A stretch of DNA of 64,000 nucleotides, from NCBI RefSeq assembly GCF_039414295.1, contig NZ_JBCITM010000010.1:66670-130669 (forward strand), in the 5' to 3' direction. Source of the stretch: Anoxynatronum sibiricum. Lineage in GTDB: Bacteria; Bacillota; Clostridia; Peptostreptococcales; Tindalliaceae. The notes under the pieces are model-generated. The model was not told the DNA's origin and ran no database searches. It was given only the letters and a program-made list of their open reading frames with translations. Both the position numbers and the translations under genes were made by a program. Shown here in pieces: positions 35,405-44,101 of this stretch; position 1 is the first letter of the stretch, and each line of letters opens with the position of its first letter.

Positions 35405-36508
35405 CTAATACAACGTCAGTATCGTTTCCATTCCTGCTGTCTTTTCGATGCGGCCGTCAGGCATCACCCAGATGGCTTCCAGCCCTTCGATACTTTCTGC
35501 CATGGGCAGACTCTCTTCAAAGGGGAGCAGAAACAGTTCGGTGGAAAAAAAGTCTGCCATTCCCGAATCTTCCATTACCACTGTGATGGCCCTGTAGTGG
35601 GCGGCAGGCATCAGGGTAACAGGATCGATCAGATGGTGTACCGGCTGCCCGTCAACAATATAGAAGCGCTGATAATCACCACTGGTGACCACCGAAGCAT
35701 TGGTGATGGAAACAGAACCCAACAGGCTGTTGCCTTCAGCAAAAAGGGAGGCATCCGGGTTGTGGAGCCCCACCGTCCAGGTTTCCCGTTCATTATCAAA
35801 AGGCCGGTTTGCCGCCCGCACATTGCCGCCGGCGCTGATGATGAAACTTTCAAGTCCTTCACCTTCCAACTCTTTCGCCACCAGCTCAGTGGCATATCCT
35901 TTGGCAATGGCGCCTATATCCAGGCGCATGCGGGAATCCGGAAGATACACGGTGCCTGCGGCTTCATCCACTTCAATCAGATGGATATCCGTGTATGCAG
36001 TGGCCCGCTGTAAATCCTCCAAAGGAGGCAGTTCTGCCAGCGACGGGTCAAAGAGCCCGTCTGCCCGGTATTCATGCCATATTTTAAGAACAGGGCCCAT
36101 GGCAATATTGGTTCTTCCAGCTGTGCGATCATGCCATTCCCGGGCAAAAAGAATGAGGCTGATGAGGTCTTCATCCACCGCCACCGGTGCAATTCCCGCC
36201 TGATCGTTGACGGTTTTCACGTTGTTCATCCCAGCATAAGTGTTGTAAATGTCATAAAGCTGGTGCAGCTCACGAAAACGCTGATGAGCCTGCTCAAATG
36301 CCTGTTGAAACTCTTCCTCAGACGTGGTGTAAGCAATCACTTGTATCAGCGTGTCAAAGGTGTCAAAAAAGCTGTCGGTATGTCTTTCATAGCCGTCATA
36401 AGGGTTCTGGGCGGGGGTGCACCCCACTGCCAGTATCATCAGCGCCAACAGCAGGGTTAATATCGCCCGGCATCGTTGGTGTTTTATTGCTGTTAACAGG
36501 TGCTTCAA
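35405..36508 (-). CDS. apbE: FAD:protein FMN transferase, lipoprotein
   Basis: 367 residues, exported and lipid-anchored (lipobox AVGC after a hydrophobic stretch). It transfers FMN from FAD to a Thr or Ser of exported flavoproteins. Family motifs present: DIGAIAKGYATELV, SAGGNVRAANRP, TSGDYQRFY, and HLIDPVTLMPA with the conserved H-x-I-D-P. I chose the TTG at 36508 because GGAGGAG lies six bases upstream and the signal peptide starts there; the frame is open 32 codons further without support. The next gene upstream, 36690-37808, encodes its likely substrate. Confidence 0.93.
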   Translation of the reverse strand: MKHLLTAIKHQRCRAILTLLLALMILAVGCTPAQNPYDGYERHTDSFFDTFDTLIQVIAYTTSEEEFQQAFEQAHQRFRELHQLYDIYNTYAGMNNVKTVNDQAGIAPVAVDEDLISLILFAREWHDRTAGRTNIAMGPVLKIWHEYRADGLFDPSLAELPPLEDLQRATAYTDIHLIEVDEAAGTVYLPDSRMRLDIGAIAKGYATELVAKELEGEGLESFIISAGGNVRAANRPFDNERETWTVGLHNPDASLFAEGNSLLGSVSITNASVVTSGDYQRFYIVDGQPVHHLIDPVTLMPAAHYRAITVVMEDSGMADFFSTELFLLPFEESLPMAESIEGLEAIWVMPDGRIEKTAGMETILTLY

Positions 36509-36633
36509 TTTTATCTCCTCCAATATGGGCCCGGTCCTGATGAGGATGCCTTCAGGTCCATGATTCAAATACCTTGTTTCACATGGTTTCTCCATTCTTT
36601 TCATTTTACCATGAAGGAACCCGAACTGCCAGT

Positions 36634-36667
36634 AAACAAAAAAACAACCCCCCTGCCGAAACAGGGG
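36634..36667 (-). terminator. terminator between the lipoprotein gene and apbE
   Basis: On the minus strand CCCCTG, loop TTTCGG, CAGGGG, then GGTTGTTTTTTT. It lies 23 bases after the lipoprotein stop. apbE may therefore be transcribed by read-through or from its own promoter. Confidence 0.85.
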
Positions 36668-36689
36668 AGCTGAGAAGGGACTTGTGTGA

Positions 36690-37808
36690 TTATCTGGCGT
36701 TGGCGTAAGCTTCTGCCACAGTGGCCAGGTAGCTTTCCACTGTGATGGTCACAGACGAGGTCAGCTCGGGAACGTCTGGCACGTTTTGATGTGAATCATC
36801 AACCACCTTCACAGGAAGAGCTTTGATTTCGTCAATGGTTTTGCCGATCATCCAGGCTTCCAGTTCAGCAATCTGTTCATGCCAGTTTTTGCCGATGGCT
36901 GAAACAGCTCCCATGCCGTAGCTGTCACCCAGTTCCGCTTTTGAAAGAATCGGTGCTGCCTTGTCTGAAGTGACTTTACCTTCAGCGTCATAATTTACAC
37001 GTGTTTGGGCGTTGTCAATCTGAACGCCTACCACCGCACCGGCAGCATCAAAGGCAACAGCTGAAATCACGCTGTCCACCTGTGCCATGGGCAGGGTTTC
37101 TTTGCCGTCTGCATCAACAGAGAAATCTCTTGACCTGGCGATGGAAACTTCAGTTCCAAGACCCAGGCTGGCAACATTGCTGACAGGAACAGCGTTTGCG
37201 TAGGCTTTTTCAACAGCTTCCAGGTATGTGGATACACTCATGGTCACAGTGGAGGCCATTTCCGGAAGATCAGGGTAGCCATCATTCATGGGAAGGGCTT
37301 TGATTTCATCGATGGTTTTACCAACCATCCAAGCTTCCACTTCAGCAATCTGTTCAAACCACTCTTTACCGATGGATGACACATTTCCCATCCCGTAGTC
37401 GGCACCCAGTTCTACTTTGGTTTTTACCAGAGCAGTTTTGTCGGAAGCTACCTTCATTTCCTCGTCAAAATTCACACGGGTTTGTGCGTTGTCGATGATC
37501 ACATCAACCACACGGCCTTCGCTGTCGAAGGTGGCGGCAGCAATAACGGTATCAACCTGCGCACGGGCAGTTTTGTCTGCTTCTGCATCGGTGGATTTAC
37601 CCATGGATGTCAGCAGAGCCAGACCCATACTAACGGCTTCTCCTGCCTCGCCGGCAGGTGCTTCTGTTACTTCTTCTTCAACAGTTTCTTCTACTTCTGC
37701 CGGAGCTTCGGCAGGAGCCGGTTCTTCAGTGGCCCCGGTGGTGCCACAAGCAGTCACCAACAGTGTCATGACCAGCAATAAAGCTAACAGCGATAATGTC
37801 TTTTTCAA
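36690..37808 (-). CDS. PplA-like flavin lipoprotein with two repeated domains
   Basis: 372 residues. A lipoprotein signal with VTACG (Cys 21) and a Glu/Ala/Pro linker (about 25-60) are followed by two homologous domains of about 140 residues (about 60-205 and 215-370). Each domain has AQ-VD-IAA, IDNAQTRVN, ELG--YGMG--S-IGK, EQIAE-EAWM-GKTIDEIKALP and ends in a Thr-containing T.TMSVSTYL or SSVTITVESYL run. This matches, from memory, the Listeria PplA family, flavinylated on Thr by an ApbE-type enzyme for extracellular electron transfer. The TTG start has GAGGAGGAAG before it. Confidence 0.88.
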   Translation of the reverse strand: MKKTLSLLALLLVMTLLVTACGTTGATEEPAPAEAPAEVEETVEEEVTEAPAGEAGEAVSMGLALLTSMGKSTDAEADKTARAQVDTVIAAATFDSEGRVVDVIIDNAQTRVNFDEEMKVASDKTALVKTKVELGADYGMGNVSSIGKEWFEQIAEVEAWMVGKTIDEIKALPMNDGYPDLPEMASTVTMSVSTYLEAVEKAYANAVPVSNVASLGLGTEVSIARSRDFSVDADGKETLPMAQVDSVISAVAFDAAGAVVGVQIDNAQTRVNYDAEGKVTSDKAAPILSKAELGDSYGMGAVSAIGKNWHEQIAELEAWMIGKTIDEIKALPVKVVDDSHQNVPDVPELTSSVTITVESYLATVAEAYANAR

Positions 37809-37900
37809 TCCTCTTCCTCCTCAAAATATACTCGTTTGTGTTTTATCTAACGATTTTGAAAACCGTTTTCCCCAGAGTCTTTTCTCGTGGGATAATACTT

Positions 37901-37928
37901 ATTCTAACCTTATTTTGATGAAAGTCAA
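37901..37928 (-). promoter_or_regulatory. promoter of the PplA-like lipoprotein gene
   Basis: -35 TTGACT (37923-37928), 16-base spacer, -10 TAGAAT (37901-37906), about 95 bases before the start. Confidence 0.65.
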
Positions 37929-38056
37929 TATGACAGGGACAACAGCGGGACGTATTGCAATTACTTAAGGATGTATGTCCCCTCATCTGTTTTTCCGGGC
38001 AGACAACCGTCTTTCCCCGGCGGCAAAAGAGCTTTGCACACACGCTCTTACTTACA

Positions 38057-38084
38057 CTAAAAAACCTGCAGTAACACCTGCAGG
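38057..38084 (-). terminator. terminator downstream of motB, end of the repeat element
   Basis: On the minus strand CCTGCAG, loop GTGTTA, CTGCAGG, then TTTTTT. It would end motAB transcripts after they cross the inverted-repeat element. Confidence 0.75.
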
Positions 38085-38314
38085 CCAGACTGTAGACAAA
38101 ATAAGATGAAGACAAGGGATTTGGTAAAGGACAGCCTTGGAAATCTTGTCAGTGTTTTTTCGAAAAGAAGAGAAAACCGCCAGCGCCTGCTGTTTGAGCG
38201 CAGCGAGTTCAGGCGCTGTTTTCGAGACTTTCGACTAAAAACACACAAGATTGGAGTCAGCTGGCCGGGCCAAAGCCCTTTGTCTTCAACCTCACCTGCA
38301 GTAACACCTGCAGG
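38065..38314. repeat. 250-bp MITE-like inverted-repeat element
   Basis: Both ends carry the same 20-mer, CCTGCAGTAACACCTGCAGG (38065-38084 and 38295-38314). Inside, TGAAGACAAGGG (left) faces TGAAGACAAAGGG (right, opposite strand). AATCTTGT faces ACAAGATT, GTGTTTTT faces AAAAACAC, and CAGCGCCTG faces CAGGCGCTG. The whole can fold as one long hairpin. There is no transposase. The core has GTTTGAGCGCAGCGAGTT, a type of motif I associate with clostridial intergenic repeats. Confidence 0.75.
38086..38145 (+). repeat. dispersed intergenic repeat, copy B
   Basis: CAGACTGTAGACAAA, then GATGAAGACAAGGGATTTGG and CAGCCTTGGAAATC. It shares most of this with copy C at 54532 and the front part with the copies at 46320 and 51107. 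It forms the left arm of the inverted-repeat element. Confidence 0.8.
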
Positions 38315-38322
38315 CTTTCATT

Positions 38323-39066
38323 TTATGGAGTGAGTACGGTTATCTCTATACGTCGGTTATTGGCGCGTCCTGTACTGGTATCATTGGTATCAATGGGGTT
38401 TTGTTCTCCGAAGCCAGTTACCGACAAACGTTCTTCCGCCACTCCCAGATCGTAGATGAGATACCGGGCAACGGTGATGGCTCTGGCGCTTGAAAGCTCC
38501 CAGTTGGAGGGATATGCGGCAGTGCTGATGGGCACATTGTCCGTATACCCTTCCACCACCACCGGGTTTGGTATTTCAGTCAGCTTCAGACCAATATGCT
38601 CCAACAGCTCCAGCCCCTGGGCAGATACTTCGGCACTGCCACTGGCAAAAAGAACACTGTCTTTGAATCGAATCATGAGTCCCCGCTCATTGTCCAGAAT
38701 CTGCACTTGTTCCATCAAATCATTGTCTCTGAGAAAGTTGATGAAGTCTTCCCGGGAGTGACTCATATCCTGCTGCAGGTGATTAATGCCAAAAAGATGC
38801 TGGGAAAGCAGTTGTTTTTCCTGCAGCAGCCGGCTGTTTTCCATGGTGAGACGTCCCACTTCCCGATCCAGGTCATCCACTTGTGCCGTCAGGCGCAGGC
38901 GCAGCTCATGAAGCGTGTCAGACTCACTGGCAGACAGAATAAAAAACACCATGAAAAAGCACAGCATGATGGTGATCATATCACTGTAAGTGATGAGCCA
39001 GTTGTTGGAAAGCTCAATTTCATGATCCTGGCCGATGGCAGGCTGCTGATCAAATCTCAGGTCCAA
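38323..39066 (-). CDS. motB: flagellar motor protein MotB
   Basis: 247 residues. One membrane segment with the proton-binding Asp in WLITYSDMITIMLCFF (about 28-43) is followed by a coiled linker (about 60-95) and an OmpA-type peptidoglycan-binding domain with VVEGYTDNVP, SNWELSSARA and GFGEQNP. It forms the stator with MotA and anchors it to the wall. The start overlaps the motA end by 17 bases. No other flagellar gene is in the window. The long repeat element lies directly after the stop. Confidence 0.92.
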   Translation of the reverse strand: MDLRFDQQPAIGQDHEIELSNNWLITYSDMITIMLCFFMVFFILSASESDTLHELRLRLTAQVDDLDREVGRLTMENSRLLQEKQLLSQHLFGINHLQQDMSHSREDFINFLRDNDLMEQVQILDNERGLMIRFKDSVLFASGSAEVSAQGLELLEHIGLKLTEIPNPVVVEGYTDNVPISTAAYPSNWELSSARAITVARYLIYDLGVAEERLSVTGFGEQNPIDTNDTSTGRANNRRIEITVLTP

Positions 39067-39871
39067 GGGAGTTCACCATCCTTTCGCCTTCACCCCGACG
39101 GGGGTAAATCAGCCGGTCTTCCTCTTTTAACATCACGTTCATTTTATCAAAAACATTGCGTGCCGAGTCATTTCCGGCAATAAGAAGCACGCCTTCCATA
39201 ATCATGCGGTAGCGAAGCACCATCTGCTCAATATATTCCCGCAGTCTTACCATGAGTGGCACGGCAATAAAGCTGGCGATCAGACTGCCGTAAAGGGTGC
39301 TCACCAGGGCGGTGGCCATGTGCCCCATAATGGCATAAGTCTGGTCCAGGTGAGACAGCAGGCCAATCATGCCGATGAGGGTTCCGATGAGACCAAAGGA
39401 AGGCGCCACGTAGGAGACCACCTTCAGCAGGTTATACGACCGGTAAAGATTGGCACGCCGGGACTCAATGTCTTTCTCCATGATATTCTGAACCACTTCC
39501 GCTTTTTTATAGTCATTCAGAAGAATCAGGGCATCTCTGACAAAGCTGTCGGTTTCACCGTCAATGTCTCCGTTCAGCGACAGCAGCCCTTCCCGTTTCA
39601 CCTTGATGGAAATCAGGTGAATTTTGTGCAGGTCTTCCTCATATGTGACGGGCTGAGTGAAACTGTCACGAATGAGCGTCACCGTTTCCACCACTGTTTG
39701 AAAGGAGAAACCAACAATGACAGAGAGAATGATCCCTGCCAGAATAATCTCCAGTGCGTACAGGTTAAAGAGCGCCGCCATGGAAATACTGCCGCCGATG
39801 GAATGAATCATCAGCACCAGCAGAATCAGCACGATGGGTACTTTGGTATTGTTAAGCCAAGAAGCTTTCAT
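39050..39871 (-). CDS. motA: flagellar motor protein MotA
   Basis: 273 residues, four membrane segments. The family patterns are the Pro-containing segments 3-4 (VVSYVAPSFGLIGTLIGMIG, HMATALVSTLYGSLIASFI) and a cytoplasmic loop of about 100 residues. With MotB it makes the ion channel of the stator. I prefer the ATG at 39871 since AAAGGATGG lies nine bases upstream; an ATG three codons earlier lies inside that ribosome site. Confidence 0.92.
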   Translation of the reverse strand: MKASWLNNTKVPIVLILLVLMIHSIGGSISMAALFNLYALEIILAGIILSVIVGFSFQTVVETVTLIRDSFTQPVTYEEDLHKIHLISIKVKREGLLSLNGDIDGETDSFVRDALILLNDYKKAEVVQNIMEKDIESRRANLYRSYNLLKVVSYVAPSFGLIGTLIGMIGLLSHLDQTYAIMGHMATALVSTLYGSLIASFIAVPLMVRLREYIEQMVLRYRMIMEGVLLIAGNDSARNVFDKMNVMLKEEDRLIYPRRGEGERMVNSLGPEI

Positions 39872-40018
39872 GAAATCCATCCTTTATTCATATTTCTTTC
39901 CTGTTTTTTTGTTGCGGCTCTTCTCCTGCTTTTTCCGGCCATCATCGCCAGATGCCCCTATTGTATCAGAAAGCCCCCGGGGAATAAATAAAAAAACCGG
40001 TAATTTCCCATTATGACC

Positions 40019-40046
40019 TTGCAGTCCTGCGGGACCGTGTTATAAT
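40019..40046 (+). promoter_or_regulatory. promoter of speD
   Basis: -35 TTGCAG (40019-40024), 16-base spacer, -10 TATAAT (40041-40046), 66 bases before the TTG start. Confidence 0.6.
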
Positions 40047-40112
40047 AGTATTCACCAGGCGGCACAGGGCCTGGCTTTTGTGATGTCCTGAGGACCATAA
40101 GGAGGGATTCTA

Positions 40113-40940
40113 TTGAAAATTAAAGGCATTGACAAGTTGAAGCTCTACGACTTTAATAATCTAACCAAGTCGCTGAGCTTTAATATATATGATATCTGTT
40201 ATGCCAAAAGCTATGAGCACCGTCAGGATTACATTCGGTATATTGACGAACAGTATAACGCCACCCGGCTGACAGAAATCCTCACCAACGTGACCCATAT
40301 CATTGGTGCCAACGTGCTGAACATTGCTCAGCAGGACTACGATCCCCAGGGTGCCAGTGTCACCATGCTCATCGCGGAAGGCCCCGTGGAAACCCTGGGC
40401 GCCGCCAATGGTTCTGCCCGGCCTGGCCCGGACGCCGAACAGGTACATAAGGAATCTGTGGTGGGCCATTTGGATAAAAGCCATATCACGGTACACACTT
40501 ACCCCGAGAGCCATCCCGATAAGGGAGTCAGCACCTTCAGGGCCGACATTGATGTTTCAACCTGTGGTCAGATTTCACCGCTGAAGGCTCTCAATTACCT
40601 GATTAAGAGCTTTGAGTCAGACATTATCATCATGGACTACCGGGTGCGGGGTTTCACCAGAGATATGAACGGAAAGAAATGCTTCATCGACCACAAAATC
40701 AACTCCATTCAAAATTATCTTCCCGCCAAAACCCGGAATCAGTACCAGATGATTGACGTCAACATTTATCAGGAGAACATTTTTCACACTAAGATGATTC
40801 TTCGGGAGTTTGATCTGGACAATTATCTTTTTGACTCAGAAAGAAATGAGTTTGACCCTGCCGAGCGGAAGAAAATCAAGAAAAAAATCAAAAAAGAAAT
40901 GTCTGAAATCTTTTATGGCCGTAATATGGTCAACGTTTAG
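40113..40940 (+). CDS. speD: S-adenosylmethionine decarboxylase proenzyme
   Basis: 275 residues, the long (E. coli-like) SpeD form. It makes decarboxylated SAM, the propylamine donor for spermidine. The self-cleaving site is the Ser in HLDKSHITVHTYPE (about 112-125), giving the pyruvoyl cofactor. Other family runs are DVSTCGQISPLKALNYLI and DYRVRGFTRDMNGKK. Start is TTG at 40113 with AAGGAGGG seven bases upstream. No other polyamine gene is nearby. The end is rich in Lys/Glu. Confidence 0.95.
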   Translation: MKIKGIDKLKLYDFNNLTKSLSFNIYDICYAKSYEHRQDYIRYIDEQYNATRLTEILTNVTHIIGANVLNIAQQDYDPQGASVTMLIAEGPVETLGAANGSARPGPDAEQVHKESVVGHLDKSHITVHTYPESHPDKGVSTFRADIDVSTCGQISPLKALNYLIKSFESDIIIMDYRVRGFTRDMNGKKCFIDHKINSIQNYLPAKTRNQYQMIDVNIYQENIFHTKMILREFDLDNYLFDSERNEFDPAERKKIKKKIKKEMSEIFYGRNMVNV

Positions 40941-40974
40941 AAGAGCCCGCCGAATGATCCGGCGGGCTCTTCTA
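40941..40974. terminator. terminator shared by speD and the RibD-C gene
   Basis: A perfect stem, AAGAGCCCGCCG/CGGCGGGCTCTT, one base after the speD stop. Its right edge overlaps the stop codon of the convergent gene (40972-40974). Confidence 0.85.
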
Positions 40975-41964
40975 ATAGACCAACACCTGCCGGCTGAAGA
41001 GCACCGACTCCGGCGTCATGTGAAGGCTGGCCAGCTGCCCCTGGGGTGCCGATGCAGGTTGAAAAGCGTGGCCGGTTCCCGGAAGCACACTGCCACCGGC
41101 ATAAACACCAGTATGGGTGAGAAAAAATTCATCCAGCTTCTTTTCAGCCATCAGCTGCCAGATCCAGTGGGGGGATTCCACTGCCATCTGACGAACTCCC
41201 AGCTGGCGCAGCAGGGACAGCAGGGTGTGAAAGTCGGGGAAATGATCATCCGGCAGGGTGATGACCAAGTGCCGCGGATCGGCGCCTTCCGGGTCTTTTT
41301 CCAACTGCCGGTTCACCATTTGTGCCGACATGGCCGCCAAGCCAACAGTCTCTTGGGGGTTGGCACCGTCAATCACCCCATAGCAAAAGCGCCCGCCGGG
41401 GCAATCCACCAGCTCCTGACGGCTGGAAGCCGGCACCACCACCAGCAACGGGATCTGGGGAGTTGACAGCACCGGGTGCTGCCAGGGCAATTCTCCCGGC
41501 CGCCGGGTGATGATCACATTCCATGGATTCCTGCAAAAACGGCTGTCATGTGCCTCCCGAAAAGCCTGAAGATCCGGGTCATACACATGGCCGGTGAACT
41601 CCGGCTCTTCTTTCAGGGTGCCGGTGCCCAGCAGTACGGCATCTGCCCAGGTGCGCACCAGGTTCACCAACCACAGATCCGTTTTCCCCTGGCTGTGATC
41701 CAGCTTGTTGGCACTGGTAAGGGTTCTGCTGCTGGATTCATTTTCAAACCCCAAGCGCCCATCTAGGGAAAGCACCAGACAGCCGGTGAGATAGGGACGG
41801 TCTGGCGGCGCTGCCGGAAACACCAGGGGGCCGTACACCCGCTCCACCTTTTCGGGAATCTGGCAAAAATCGGCATTTTCTGCCATTTGACGTAACAGAT
41901 TTTCGTTTCTGTAAAGGCATTGCAACGGTAATTGAGATGCAGGAAAAGCGATTTTTTTCAGCAT
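40972..41964 (-). CDS. RibD C-terminal (dihydrofolate reductase-like) domain protein
   Basis: 330 residues. A short N-terminal region precedes a RibD-C reductase domain (about 55-325) with the opening YLTGCLVLSLDGRLG, the loop WADAVLLGTGTLKEEPEF and the late run MAVESPHWIWQLM. RibD-C enzymes reduce a ribosyl-pyrimidine with NADPH in riboflavin synthesis, but standalone members serve other pathways. No rib gene is adjacent. Start: GGAGGCAG precedes the ATG at 41964. Confidence 0.85.
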   Translation of the reverse strand: MLKKIAFPASQLPLQCLYRNENLLRQMAENADFCQIPEKVERVYGPLVFPAAPPDRPYLTGCLVLSLDGRLGFENESSSRTLTSANKLDHSQGKTDLWLVNLVRTWADAVLLGTGTLKEEPEFTGHVYDPDLQAFREAHDSRFCRNPWNVIITRRPGELPWQHPVLSTPQIPLLVVVPASSRQELVDCPGGRFCYGVIDGANPQETVGLAAMSAQMVNRQLEKDPEGADPRHLVITLPDDHFPDFHTLLSLLRQLGVRQMAVESPHWIWQLMAEKKLDEFFLTHTGVYAGGSVLPGTGHAFQPASAPQGQLASLHMTPESVLFSRQVLVY

Positions 41965-42376
41965 AACTGCCTCCTATTGAAATGATGGTGTCTATTTTGA
42001 ATTAATGATACAACCCGTCTTAACATGATGATGTGCTCTTTCTGATAGTGGTGATTCCATCTCTCTCGAAGTGGTGATTAATTCTTCATGGGCGAGTAAG
42101 CCTGCTGATTGATGATGCCCTTATTGTCAATCAGTCCCGCCCGATCTGCAATTCCCGGAGGCCGCTTCCCTTGCCGAAAGCAAAACCGCCTTTTTCACGA
42201 CAGTCGGTATTTTTCCAATCACTCATAATATGATACAATTGAGTGGCGACTCGCCCCTTCTTTAACCAGTACATCCAGAGCAGCGCTGGTGCTGTTATGG
42301 CGCAGTGACACTACTGTGGCAATACTTTGTGATTTGCTTATGACCGCTGCATTCATAACACCCCTCACAGGAGTTG
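41965..42376. other. intergenic region, possible interrupted small reading frame
   Basis: 412 bases between divergent genes. The plus-strand ribosome site of the K+ channel gene is at the right end. On the minus strand a frame from an ATG at 42356 is open for 45 codons and, through two UGA codons, to 42063 (see findings). Nothing else is recognised. Confidence 0.5.
42219..42356 (-). CDS. possible small protein, unknown
   Basis: 45 codons from ATG at 42356 to a TGA at 42219, beginning MNAAVISKSQSIATVVSL. GAGGGGTG lies four to five bases before the ATG. The frame continues after the TGA without TAA/TAG to 42063, crossing one more TGA, so the gene could be decayed or longer than it seems. No family is recognised. 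Existence is uncertain. Confidence 0.2.
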   Translation of the reverse strand: MNAAVISKSQSIATVVSLRHNSTSAALDVLVKEGASRHSIVSYYE

Positions 42377-44050
42377 ATGAAATTGGATAACCGCCGCATC
42401 CAGCGCATCGTTCAGCGAATGATGCTGCTGATTCTCATCATGTTTGTTTCCAGCGTTTTTTTAACCCGCTACCTGTATCAAACCTTTGAAGGGAAAAGCA
42501 TCACCTACTTTCAGAGCATCCTTTTTGTGGTGCAAACCTATACCACCACTGGTTACGGGGAACTGCTGCCCTTTGAAACCGGTATGATGAACCTGTATGC
42601 TTCCCTCCAGATGATTCTGGGCACCGGTTTGATCCTCATCGGTTTGGCCACTGCCGCTGCTGCCTGGATGCAAAGCCACTTCCAGGAATTGCCTGCCACC
42701 AAGGTCTCTGCCAAGCTGAAAGATCACATGATCATCTGCGGTTACTCACCGCTGGCTGATTCCCTGCTGGATGAGCTTATTATTCAGCAAATGCCTTATG
42801 TAATTGTAGAGAAGCGCCATGGAACGGTGCGGGAACTGATGCAGCAGGGCCTGAACGTGATTCAGGGAGACCCCTCTGAACAGCAGATGTTGGAGGCTGC
42901 CGGCATTCGCCAGGCACGGGCCCTCATTGCCAGCAGCACCGACGATACCAATGTACACATTGTACTGGAAGCCCGTTCACTCTCTTCGCTGCCCATTCTG
43001 GTGGCAGTGGAAAATGAACTGCAGCAGGAAGCACTGGAACTGGCCGGCGCCACTGAAATCGTCGCACCGAAGCGCATCCTGGGAGAAGAGCTGGCCAGGG
43101 TGGCCACTTCCAGTCTGGGAAAAGAACTGGTGGCTGACATTGACCAGTTGGGCGACCTGCTGGTGATGGAGTTTCCCATCGGCATGTACTGTCAATATGC
43201 CAACCAAACTCTTCAGCAGAGCCGCATTCGCGAAAATACCGGCACCACCATTCTGGGATTGTGGGAAAACGGCGTGTTTCGTTTTGTAGACAGCCCCCAT
43301 ATGGTGCTGTCAGAGGAATCAATGGTGGTTGTTCTTGGCACCCGTGAGCAGCTGCAGCAGCTGGATGACAGCCTTTCCAGCCACCTTTACTCACCGGGCG
43401 ATAACCGTCACCGGTTCGTTGTGGCCGGCTATGGCGATGTGGCCAAGCGTACAGTGGAACTCCTGTCGAAACAGGGGAATGAAGTACGCCTCATTGTGAA
43501 TCAACCGGTGCCTGCTCATTCCCATGTTTCCGGAGACATGACTTCCCGGGCGGTGCTGTTGGAAGCAGGCATTGATAAAGCCGGTACTTATATCATTTCT
43601 GCCCCAACAGATGAACAGGCCATTTTTTCCACCCTTATGGCCAGAAAAATCAATCCACGACTGCGGATTTACGTGCGGGCCAACAGCCACACCAATGTGA
43701 AGAAGCTGTACCGGGCTGGTGCCGATTTTGTCTTGTCTGTTTCCAAGATATCCGGTAACATCATTTCCCGGCTGCTGACCACCGGCCCGGGAGATGTGAT
43801 TCCCGATGTGGATATTCAGTTTTTTCAGCACCAGGTGGGTGAAGAACTGGACCTGACCACCATTCAGGAAGCTACGATACTGAAAAGCTCAGGCTGCATG
43901 ATCATCGCCATTAAGAAAGAAGGCACCATTCTTCAGAACCCGCCGGCCGCCACTTTACTGTGCACTGGTGATATCCTGGTACTGCTGGCCCAGGGGGACG
44001 GGAGGGAAAAATTCAAAAGAGCCGTTCAATCAGCGAGAGAACCTGCCTAA
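42377..44050 (+). CDS. potassium channel with tandem TrkA/RCK domains
   Basis: About 557 residues. Two membrane segments (about 12-32 and 75-95) flank a pore loop with the filter TTTGYGE. Two TrkA-N/RCK units follow (about 115-330 and 340-555): MIICGYSPLADSLLDEL, then FVVAGYGDVAKRTVELL, each with a TrkA-C part. It would be a ligand-gated K+ channel of the Kch/MthK type. The glycine motifs lack one glycine of the strict NAD pattern, so the ligand is open. AGGAG lies close before the ATG at 42377; TTG codons at 42374 and 42383 are alternatives. Confidence 0.9.
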   Translation: MKLDNRRIQRIVQRMMLLILIMFVSSVFLTRYLYQTFEGKSITYFQSILFVVQTYTTTGYGELLPFETGMMNLYASLQMILGTGLILIGLATAAAAWMQSHFQELPATKVSAKLKDHMIICGYSPLADSLLDELIIQQMPYVIVEKRHGTVRELMQQGLNVIQGDPSEQQMLEAAGIRQARALIASSTDDTNVHIVLEARSLSSLPILVAVENELQQEALELAGATEIVAPKRILGEELARVATSSLGKELVADIDQLGDLLVMEFPIGMYCQYANQTLQQSRIRENTGTTILGLWENGVFRFVDSPHMVLSEESMVVVLGTREQLQQLDDSLSSHLYSPGDNRHRFVVAGYGDVAKRTVELLSKQGNEVRLIVNQPVPAHSHVSGDMTSRAVLLEAGIDKAGTYIISAPTDEQAIFSTLMARKINPRLRIYVRANSHTNVKKLYRAGADFVLSVSKISGNIISRLLTTGPGDVIPDVDIQFFQHQVGEELDLTTIQEATILKSSGCMIIAIKKEGTILQNPPAATLLCTGDILVLLAQGDGREKFKRAVQSAREPA

Positions 44051-44101
44051 ATAGTGTTACCCTGCTTTCAACAGGTGCTTCATCTGGAACGTGGCTCTCG
44101 A

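Larger units (their letters stand above)
37809..38322. other. intergenic region with promoter and inverted-repeat element
   Basis: From the left: ribosome site and promoter of the lipoprotein gene (37901-37928), about 130 bases with no feature, then the 250-bp inverted-repeat element (38065-38314) up to the motB stop. No protein gene is supported. Confidence 0.7.

Noticed and set aside
38106..38333. Small peptide starting MKTRDLVKDSLGN
   Set aside because: It is a reading frame inside a dispersed repeat; the same peptide start recurs at other copies, and no ribosome site precedes it.
38323..39871. MotAB as ExbBD/TolQR-type transport motor
   Set aside because: The MotB part has the OmpA peptidoglycan domain and the flagellar plug-Asp pattern, so a flagellar stator is the better reading.
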